From an uncultured Lachnospiraceae bacterium (GTDB lineage Bacteria > Bacillota > Clostridia > Lachnospirales > Lachnospiraceae): DNA of 36,526 nucleotides. Positions within the stretch are counted from its first letter, which is position 1. Each line of letters opens with the position of its first letter. The notes beneath the pieces are model-generated. The model saw nothing but the letters and a program-made list of their open reading frames with translations. It did not search any database and had not been told where the DNA came from. Below are positions 30,581 through 36,526 of this stretch, piece after piece. The stretch covers positions 1 through 36,526 of the forward strand of contig CAJUNP010000030.1 of NCBI GenBank assembly GCA_910587935.1, written 5' to 3'. The position numbers and the translations under genes were made by a program.

Positions 30581-31624
30581 TTAATAAACATATTTTACGG
30601 TGTAGTTGGAGCCGTCACCGATAAATTTCTTCAGAGCGCTTTCACTGGAATTCGCGGCAAAGGTAGGATCAATTAAAGACCAGTTTTCACCGTCGAAATG
30701 AATGATGCCGTTAATCCAGCCGACATCTTGAATATAAGTGCTGATCCAGGCGTGATAAACGTCGCCGGCATAACCTACTTCCAGGTGCGTCGGAATTCCC
30801 TGGCTTCTGAGCATGCTGGCCATGACGGCCGCATAGTCCAGACAAATACCGGACTGCTTCTGCAAGATGGTGTCAATATCACAGACATAACCGCTTTCAA
30901 TACCGGCAGCCTTATCATAATCATAGGAAATGGAACTGACTACGAAGTTATAAACGGACGATACGACGTCCAGATCGCTGGAAGCGGCTTCGGCAAGCTC
31001 CGCCGCTTTTTTTACCGTCAGGCTGTCCTGTGTAAAATTTACATACTGGTTTGGGTAAAGAAACGGGGAATAAGGATCTGTAATCGTAACTGCAATATCT
31101 TCATACAGACAGGTCGAGTAGGTGGTTCCCGAAATGTTTTCGTGGATTCCTATGGAATAAGTACCGCTCCCCGAGGTGAGCGGAAAGATTTCGTAACCGC
31201 CGCTTTTAAGATCATATTTATAAGTAGTATCGCTGCCGTTGAAGTTTATCTGCAGTTTTACCTTGGGGCAGCTTCCGGTATATCTTGCGCAAATATATCC
31301 GTCTTTGGCATTGGAAACGTCGATGGCGGCAAGCTCGTTGGAATAAACGACCGTTCCGGCGGCCTGCGGAACCAGGCACACGGACGTATTATCGCGGCTT
31401 CCTTTGGCGTCTACGGAGGGCGAAGCGGCGACGGGAGTGTCCGGGATAATTTCTTCGTCTGTCGAAGGAACGGAAAATTCGTTTTTGGCGGAAGAACTCT
31501 GGGAAGAAGATTCATTTTTCTCTCCTGAAGGTGTGCCGTCACAGCCGGTAAGCGCAAAAAGACAAATACAGAATATATAAAGAATCCATATGCATTTTTT
31601 TTCGGAAAGATGTTTTTTGGGCAT
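30581..31624 (-). CDS. Transglutaminase-like lipoprotein
   Basis: The 347-residue protein has a lipoprotein signal (lipobox ALTGC, Cys28) and a Ser/Glu-rich linker. A beta-rich middle part (about 85-185) follows, then a transglutaminase-core (papain-like) domain. The triad is visible as Cys261 in SGICLDYAAVMASMLRSQGIP, His291 in VYHAWIS and Asp319 in SLIDPTF. The domain may cleave or cross-link proteins at the surface. It is the first gene of the minus-strand operon with the pseudopilus genes, so processing or assembly of the appendage is a plausible but unproved role. A GGAGA site precedes the ATG. A TATAAT-like element (minus strand, 31659-31664) lies upstream with no good -35. Confidence 0.85.
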   Translation of the reverse strand: MPKKHLSEKKCIWILYIFCICLFALTGCDGTPSGEKNESSSQSSSAKNEFSVPSTDEEIIPDTPVAASPSVDAKGSRDNTSVCLVPQAAGTVVYSNELAAIDVSNAKDGYICARYTGSCPKVKLQINFNGSDTTYKYDLKSGGYEIFPLTSGSGTYSIGIHENISGTTYSTCLYEDIAVTITDPYSPFLYPNQYVNFTQDSLTVKKAAELAEAASSDLDVVSSVYNFVVSSISYDYDKAAGIESGYVCDIDTILQKQSGICLDYAAVMASMLRSQGIPTHLEVGYAGDVYHAWISTYIQDVGWINGIIHFDGENWSLIDPTFAANSSESALKKFIGDGSNYTVKYVY

Positions 31625-31770
31625 GGAAAGTCTCCGTATATAAATGGCTTATTACCTAATTATATAGGAAGATATTCAAAAAAAAAAGTAGAAATATAAA
31701 TTATTTGTAATAGTATTGTAATGGAAAATGAGAAAGAAAGAAAATGTCAGGGTAAAAATTCGAAAAGTTA

Positions 31771-31799
31771 TTGACAATGCATCAGCAAGCACGTATACT
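31771..31799 (+). promoter_or_regulatory. Strong promoter of the str operon
   Basis: TTGACA (31771-31776) and TATACT (31794-31799) are spaced by 17 bases, close to consensus. The leader to rpsL is about 130 bases and contains two hairpin candidates (AACTGC/GCAGTT and CCGGTAATTCTTT/GAAAGCCGG). The 313-base gap 31625-31937 otherwise shows no gene. Confidence 0.85.
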
Positions 31800-31937
31800 A
31801 TCCTAGTGTGCATACGGATGCATATTTTTTATCGTGCCCGTTAACTGCATGCATAAAATGGCAGTTTCCGGTAATTCTTTAAAAGAAAGCCGGACGCATA
31901 ACAAGCATTATTTATAAAAAGAAAGAGGTGAAACAGA

Positions 31938-32357
31938 ATGCCAACATTTAACCAGTTAGTAAGAAAAGGACGTCAGACATCTGTTAAGAAGTCTACCGCA
32001 CCGGCTCTCCAGAAGGGTTATAACTCCCTTCATAAGAAATCCACCGATGCTTCTTCACCGCAGAAGAGAGGTGTTTGTACTGCTGTTAAGACAGCAACTC
32101 CTAAAAAACCTAACTCAGCTCTTAGAAAGATCGCCAGAGTTCGTCTTTCCAACGGAATTGAAGTAACCAGCTATATTCCCGGCGAGGGCCATAACTTACA
32201 GGAGCACAGCGTTGTTCTGGTAAGAGGCGGAAGGGTTAAGGATTTACCCGGTACCCGTTACCATGTAATCCGTGGTACCCTTGATACCGCAGGCGTGGCT
32301 AACAGAAAACAGGCTCGTTCCAAATACGGCGCTAAGAGACCGAAAGCGGGCAAATAA
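31938..32357 (+). CDS. rpsL: 30S ribosomal protein S12
   Basis: The 139-residue decoding-centre protein starts MPTFNQLVRKGRQTSVKKS and has SSPQKRGVCTAVKTATPKKPNSALRK and GHNLQEHSVVLVRGGRVKDLPGTRYHVIRG. The lysines in TPKKPNSA and GRVKDLPG are unchanged, so no streptomycin-resistance substitution is seen at the two classical positions. A strong AGAGGTG site precedes the ATG. It is the first gene of the operon. Confidence 0.98.
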   Translation: MPTFNQLVRKGRQTSVKKSTAPALQKGYNSLHKKSTDASSPQKRGVCTAVKTATPKKPNSALRKIARVRLSNGIEVTSYIPGEGHNLQEHSVVLVRGGRVKDLPGTRYHVIRGTLDTAGVANRKQARSKYGAKRPKAGK

Positions 32358-32506
32358 TTTTGCTCAGGCTTACAACAATCGGAACCGGGAAACCGGCCAC
32401 AAACAAAACAGACTAAGTGTTGGATTCTGTTATTGATACACGGATTGAGATTACAGACATACCGCACGAACACTTTTTGTGAGTACCGATGAATTAATTG
32501 CAACCG

Positions 32507-32542
32507 CTTCTGCAGTCAGTCCGCATAACGGACGGGCGGAAG
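32507..32542 (+). promoter_or_regulatory. Possible S7 autoregulatory hairpin before rpsG
   Basis: CTTC/GAAG and GTCCG (32519-32523)/CGGAC (32529-32533) form a two-part hairpin with a CATAA loop, ending ten bases before the AAGGAGG site. A CCGG-GAAA-CCGG tetraloop hairpin is at 32385-32396. The spacer between rpsL and rpsG is 210 bases, longer than is usual. In E. coli S7 represses from this spacer. The extension to this organism is inferred. Confidence 0.35.
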
Positions 32543-32567
32543 TATCATAATTAAGGAGGGAAGAACC

Positions 32568-33038
32568 GTGCCACGTAAAGGACATATACAGAAAAGAGAT
32601 GTGTTAGCGGATCCTTTGTACAATAATAAAGTGGTTACCAAGCTGATTAACAATATCATGTTAGACGGCAAAAGAGGAGTAGCCCAGAAGATTGTATACG
32701 GAGCGTTTAACAAAGTTGAAAATAAAGCCGGCAAGCCTGCACTTGACGTTTTTGAAGAGGCTATGAACAATATCATGCCTGTTCTGGAGGTTAAGGCAAG
32801 ACGTATCGGTGGCGCTACCTATCAGGTGCCTATCGAAGTACGTGCGGACAGACGCCAGGCTTTGGCGCTTCGCTGGCTGACCACCTACTCACGTAAGAGA
32901 GGCGAGAAGACCATGGAAGACAGACTGGCTAACGAGATTCTTGACGCTGCCAACAATACAGGGGCATCCGTTAAGAAGAAAGAAGATATGCACAAGATGG
33001 CTGAAGCTAATAAGGCTTTTGCACACTACAGATTCTAG
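32568..33038 (+). CDS. rpsG: 30S ribosomal protein S7
   Basis: The 156-residue protein organises the head of the 30S subunit. It starts with GTG (codon at 32568) behind AAGGAGGG and reads PRKGHIQKRDVLADPLYNNKVVTKLINNIMLDGKRG, RRIGGATYQVPIEVRADRRQALALRWL and the C-terminal MHKMAEANKAFAHYRF. Family length and order are normal. fusA begins 12 bases after its stop. Confidence 0.98.
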   Translation: MPRKGHIQKRDVLADPLYNNKVVTKLINNIMLDGKRGVAQKIVYGAFNKVENKAGKPALDVFEEAMNNIMPVLEVKARRIGGATYQVPIEVRADRRQALALRWLTTYSRKRGEKTMEDRLANEILDAANNTGASVKKKEDMHKMAEANKAFAHYRF

Positions 33039-33050
33039 GAGGAAAAAACC

Positions 33051-35168
33051 TTGGCTGGAAGAGAATATCCATTAGAGAGAACCAGAAACATCGGTATTAT
33101 GGCTCATATTGATGCGGGTAAGACCACATTGACCGAGCGTATTCTTTATTATACCGGTGTGAATTATAAGATTGGTGATACTCACGAAGGTACTGCTACC
33201 ATGGACTGGATGGAACAGGAGCAGGAAAGAGGTATTACAATTACATCAGCCGCTACGACCTGTCACTGGACTCTGGAAGAGAAAACGCAGCCCAAACCAG
33301 GAGCATTGGAGCATCGTATTAACATTATTGATACTCCCGGACACGTTGACTTCACGGTAGAAGTGGAACGGTCCCTGCGTGTGCTCGACGGCGCTGTCGG
33401 CGTTTTCTGTGCAAAAGGCGGAGTGGAACCCCAGTCAGAGAATGTATGGCGTCAGGCTGATACCTATAACGTACCCAGAATGGCATTCATTAATAAAATG
33501 GATATCCTGGGCGCAAATTTCTACGGCGCCGTAGAACAAATTAAAACAAGACTCGGTAAAAATGCGATTATTCTTCAGCTTCCGATTGGTAAGGAAGAAA
33601 GTTTCCAGGGAATTATCGATCTGTTTGAAATGCAGGCTTACATCTATAACGATGATAAGGGCGAAAGCATTACGGTTACAGAGATTCCGGACGATATGAA
33701 GGATGACGCGGAGCTTTACCGTTCCGAACTGATTGAGAAGATCTGCGAGTTGGACGACGATTTGATGATGCAGTATCTGGAAGGGGAAGAGCCTTCCATA
33801 GAGGATTTAAAGAAAGTATTAAGAAAAGCGACCTGCGAATGTACGGCAGTGCCGGTTTGCTGCGGTTCTGCTTACCGCAACAGAGGCGTACAGAAGCTTT
33901 TGGATGCAGTTCTTGAGTTTATGCCTGCTCCTACCGATATCCCTGCAATTAAGGGTACCGATCTGGACGGCAATGAAGTGGAAAGACATTCTTCCGATGA
34001 AGAGCCTTTTTCCGCGCTTGCGTTTAAGATTATGGCTGATCCTTTTGTAGGTAAGCTTGCGTTTTTCCGTGTATATTCCGGTACGGTTAACTCCGGTTCT
34101 TATGTGCTGAATGCCACAAAAGACAAAAAGGAGCGTGTGGGACGTATCCTGCAGATGCATGCCAATAAGAGAGCGGAACTGGATAAAGTATATTCCGGAG
34201 ATATTGCGGCAGCGGTGGGATTTAAGTTCACGACGACCGGCGATACGATCTGTGATGAGCAGCATCCCGTAATTCTGGAATCCATGGAATTCCCGGAGCC
34301 TGTAATTGAGCTGGCAATTGAGCCTAAAACGAAAGCCGGACAGGGCAAAATGGGTGAGGCGTTGGCAAAGCTTGCGGAAGAAGATCCTACTTTCCGTGCG
34401 CATACCAATTCGGAAACGGGTCAGACCATTATCGCAGGTATGGGCGAGCTGCATCTGGAGATTATTGTTGACCGTCTCCTTCGCGAATTTAAAGTAGAGG
34501 CTAACGTAGGCGCGCCTCAGGTTGCCTATAAAGAAGCAATTACCAAGGCCGTGGAAGTTGACAGCAAGTATGCAAAACAGTCCGGCGGTCGTGGACAGTA
34601 TGGTCATTGTAAAGTTAAATTTGAGCCTATGGACCCCAACGGCGAACAGCTCTACAAATTTGAATCCAGCGTTGTGGGCGGCGCTATTCCCAAAGAATAT
34701 ATTCCCGCAGTCGGCGAAGGTATTGAGGAAGCTACCCGTGCAGGTATTCTGGGCGGATTCCCGGTAGTCGGCGTTTACGCTAACGTATATGACGGTTCTT
34801 ACCATGAAGTTGACTCTTCTGAGATGGCGTTCCACATTGCAGGCTCCCTTGCATTTAAGGAAGCAATGCAGAAAGCGGCGCCGGTGCTTATGGAGCCGAT
34901 CATGAAAGTAGAAGTAACCATGCCGGAAGAATATATGGGCGATGTTATCGGTGATATCAATTCACGCCGCGGACGTATCGAAGGTATGGACGATATCGGC
35001 GGAGGCAAAATGGTAAGGGCATTCGTTCCTCTTGCCGAGATGTTCGGATATTCCACCGACTTACGTTCCAAGACACAGGGACGCGGTAACTACTCCATGT
35101 TCTTTGAAAAATACGAGCAGGTACCGAAGAACGTACAGGAAAAAGTTTTGGCAGCGAAAGCCAAATAA
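33051..35168 (+). CDS. fusA: Elongation factor G
   Basis: The 705-residue translocation GTPase starts with TTG behind AGGAGG and reads AGREYPLERTRNIGIMAHIDAGKTT. G motifs are AHIDAGKTT (P-loop), RGITITSAATT (switch I), DTPGHVDF and NKMD. Domain IV has the SGGRGQYGHCKV and domain V the GDVIGDINSRRGRIEGMDD signatures. The protein is complete. The TTG start may keep initiation below that of tuf. Confidence 0.98.
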   Translation: MAGREYPLERTRNIGIMAHIDAGKTTLTERILYYTGVNYKIGDTHEGTATMDWMEQEQERGITITSAATTCHWTLEEKTQPKPGALEHRINIIDTPGHVDFTVEVERSLRVLDGAVGVFCAKGGVEPQSENVWRQADTYNVPRMAFINKMDILGANFYGAVEQIKTRLGKNAIILQLPIGKEESFQGIIDLFEMQAYIYNDDKGESITVTEIPDDMKDDAELYRSELIEKICELDDDLMMQYLEGEEPSIEDLKKVLRKATCECTAVPVCCGSAYRNRGVQKLLDAVLEFMPAPTDIPAIKGTDLDGNEVERHSSDEEPFSALAFKIMADPFVGKLAFFRVYSGTVNSGSYVLNATKDKKERVGRILQMHANKRAELDKVYSGDIAAAVGFKFTTTGDTICDEQHPVILESMEFPEPVIELAIEPKTKAGQGKMGEALAKLAEEDPTFRAHTNSETGQTIIAGMGELHLEIIVDRLLREFKVEANVGAPQVAYKEAITKAVEVDSKYAKQSGGRGQYGHCKVKFEPMDPNGEQLYKFESSVVGGAIPKEYIPAVGEGIEEATRAGILGGFPVVGVYANVYDGSYHEVDSSEMAFHIAGSLAFKEAMQKAAPVLMEPIMKVEVTMPEEYMGDVIGDINSRRGRIEGMDDIGGGKMVRAFVPLAEMFGYSTDLRSKTQGRGNYSMFFEKYEQVPKNVQEKVLAAKAK

Positions 35169-35183
35169 TGCTTGAAAAACTGG

Positions 35184-35202
35184 TGATTATTTAATATAAT
35201 CA
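35184..35202 (+). repeat. Short inverted repeat between fusA and tuf
   Basis: TGATTAT-TTAAT-ATAATCA is a perfect 7-base inverted repeat in the 85-base gap, with only a few A or T around it. It has no T-run, so it is not a standard terminator. It may be a weak hairpin or a processing site between the two messages. Confidence 0.5.
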
Positions 35203-35253
35203 GAATAACCGAGTAATTTTAGAATCGATTCATTTTAAGGAGGACTATAAAAA

Positions 35254-36441
35254 ATGGCTAAAGCTAAATTTGAAAGAACAAAGCCGCATTGTAACATTGG
35301 TACCATCGGTCACGTTGACCATGGTAAAACCACTTTAACAGCAGCTATTACCAAGACTCTTAATGTAAGACTTGGTACCGGTGAGGCTGTAGCATTCGAT
35401 ATGATCGATAAAGCTCCCGAAGAGAGAGAGCGTGGTATTACTATTTCTACCGCGCACGTAGAGTACGAGACAGAGAATAGACATTATGCACACGTTGACT
35501 GCCCGGGACATGCTGACTATGTAAAGAACATGATTACCGGTGCTGCTCAGATGGATGGCGCTATCCTTGTAGTAGCTGCTACCGACGGCGTTATGGCTCA
35601 GACCAAAGAGCATATCCTTCTTTCCCGTCAGGTAGGCGTACCTTATATTGTAGTTTTCATGAACAAATGCGATATGGTTGATGATCCTGAGCTTCTTGAA
35701 TTAGTAGAGATGGAGATCACTGAGCAGCTTGAAGAGTACGAGTTCACAGACTGCCCTATCATTAAGGGTTCTGCGTTAAAGGCTCTGGAAGATCCTAACA
35801 GCGAGTGGGGAGACAAGATTCTTGAGCTTATGAAGACCGTTGACGAATATGTTCCCGATCCGGTACGTGCAACTGACCAGCCGTTCCTGATGCCTGTAGA
35901 GGATGTATTTACCATTACAGGACGTGGTACTGTTGCTACCGGTAGAGTAGAGCGTGGTGTTCTTCATGTTAATGAAGAAGTTGAGATCGTTGGTATTAAG
36001 GAAGAGACCAAGAAGACCGTTGTTACCGGTATCGAAATGTTCCGTAAGCTGCTTGATGAAGGTCAGGCTGGTGATAATATCGGTGCACTTCTTCGTGGTG
36101 TTGCAAGAACCGATATCGAAAGAGGACAGGTTCTCGCTAAACCCGGATCTGTTACCTGCCATACCAAGTTTACCGCTCAGGTATACGTATTAACCAAAGA
36201 TGAAGGTGGACGTCATACTCCTTTCTTCAACAACTACAGACCTCAGTTCTATTTCCGTACAACTGACGTAACTGGTGTATGTAAATTACCTGAAGGCACA
36301 GAGATGTGCATGCCTGGTGATAACGTAGAGATGTCAATTGAATTGATTCATCCTATCGCTATGGAGCAGGGTCTTACGTTCGCTATCCGTGAGGGTGGTA
36401 GGACAGTAGGTTCTGGTCGTGTGGCTACGATTATTGAGTAA
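35254..36441 (+). CDS. tuf: Elongation factor Tu
   Basis: The 395-residue GTPase carries aminoacyl-tRNA to the ribosome. The G motifs are GHVDHGKTT, RGITISTAHVEY, DCPGHADYVKNMITGAAQMDGAILVV and NKCD, with a GSALKAL pocket. Domains II and III contain FTITGRGTVATGRVERG and HTPFFNNYRPQFYFRTTDVTG and it ends REGGRTVGSGRVATIIE. A strong AAGGAGG site and codons typical of highly expressed genes fit its abundance. Confidence 0.99.
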   Translation: MAKAKFERTKPHCNIGTIGHVDHGKTTLTAAITKTLNVRLGTGEAVAFDMIDKAPEERERGITISTAHVEYETENRHYAHVDCPGHADYVKNMITGAAQMDGAILVVAATDGVMAQTKEHILLSRQVGVPYIVVFMNKCDMVDDPELLELVEMEITEQLEEYEFTDCPIIKGSALKALEDPNSEWGDKILELMKTVDEYVPDPVRATDQPFLMPVEDVFTITGRGTVATGRVERGVLHVNEEVEIVGIKEETKKTVVTGIEMFRKLLDEGQAGDNIGALLRGVARTDIERGQVLAKPGSVTCHTKFTAQVYVLTKDEGGRHTPFFNNYRPQFYFRTTDVTGVCKLPEGTEMCMPGDNVEMSIELIHPIAMEQGLTFAIREGGRTVGSGRVATIIE

Positions 36442-36444
36442 ATA

Positions 36445-36460
36445 GAATTCTTGCGAATTC
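36445..36460 (+). repeat. Small inverted repeat after tuf
   Basis: GAATTC-TTGC-GAATTC is a perfect 6-base inverted repeat four bases after the stop codon. The spacing from the following terminator is 25 bases. It might protect the 3' end of the message, but it could be chance. Confidence 0.4.
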
Positions 36461-36485
36461 ATTAGTAAAATAGCTAGATTTTATG

Positions 36486-36516
36486 GGGCTTTCCGAGAAA
36501 TCGGGAAGCCCTTTTT
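36486..36516 (+). terminator. Terminator of the str operon
   Basis: GGGCTTTCCGA and TCGGGAAGCCC pair (one G-T or mismatch aside) around a GAAA loop, followed by TTTTT. It ends the rpsL-rpsG-fusA-tuf transcript. Confidence 0.93.
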
Positions 36517-36526
36517 GAAACTTTGC

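Noticed and set aside
33819..34835. 338-codon open frame on the minus strand
   Set aside because: It is antisense to fusA, which is a certain gene. No recognisable domain or ribosome binding site supports it.
1..36526. CRISPR array, insertion sequence, prophage or attachment site
   Set aside because: No regularly spaced repeats, transposase frames, integrase or flanking terminal repeats were seen. The only tandem repeat is the coding linker of the chitinase.

Overview
The window looks like a chromosomal segment of a low-to-moderate GC Firmicute of the class Clostridia, most likely Lachnospiraceae. This is inferred from the gene order rpmG-secE-nusG-rplK-rplA ... rplJ-rplL-rpoB-rpoC ... rpsL-rpsG-fusA-tuf, the strong AGGAGG ribosome binding sites, the L10 leader, and the style of the accessory proteins (CgeB-like glycosyltransferase, DUF4860-type protein, lipoproteins). 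Species cannot be fixed from the sequence alone.

Region A (1-7750, visibly more A+T-rich) is an accessory envelope-signalling and transport locus on the + strand. It holds the C-terminal end of a decayed response regulator, an intact sensor histidine kinase, a membrane-anchored PepSY-like protein, a solute-binding lipoprotein with two importer-type ABC permeases (no ATPase gene), and a HlyD/MacA-like adaptor. A monofunctional peptidoglycan transglycosylase follows, behind a perfect BceR-type box (TTACA-N4-TGTAA). The region ends with a frameshifted remnant of a BceA/MacB-type ABC ATPase. Two of its members are broken, so the locus appears to be partly decaying.

Region B (7751-11936) concerns the cell surface: a CgeB/DUF3880-like glycosyltransferase (-), a small HTH regulator with UDP-galactopyranose mutase (+), and a FliD-like protein (-), with a bidirectional terminator between the last two.

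Region C (12145-14634) is the rpmG-secE-nusG-rplK-rplA transcription unit with a strong promoter. A hairpin in front of rplK resembles the 23S rRNA binding site of L1, and a weaker copy lies in front of rplA. The unit closes with a terminator directly after rplA.

Region D (14635-18472) is an insertion in the usually continuous L11-L1-L10-L12 cluster: a secreted multidomain GH18 chitinase with a 30-bp tandem repeat linker, and a CapA-like metallophosphatase, each with its own signals.

Region E (18482-27591) holds the L10 leader, rplJ-rplL, a terminator/attenuator, a separate promoter, and rpoB-rpoC with a terminator. Region F (27590-31624, - strand, convergent to rpoC) is a compact pseudopilus-like operon: a transglutaminase-like lipoprotein, a GspF/PilC platform protein and four small single-membrane-helix proteins, without an assembly ATPase or prepilin peptidase in the window. 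Region G (31771-36516) is the str operon rpsL-rpsG-fusA-tuf with a strong promoter and a final terminator.

The housekeeping parts supply ribosomal proteins, RNA polymerase and elongation factors. The accessory parts are all envelope- or surface-directed (signalling, transport, peptidoglycan synthesis, glycan modification, chitin degradation, pseudopilus). The most notable observations are the ABC importer-plus-adaptor operon, the BceR box/transglycosylase/BceA-remnant association, the L1-site mimics, and the ATPase-less pseudopilus operon.
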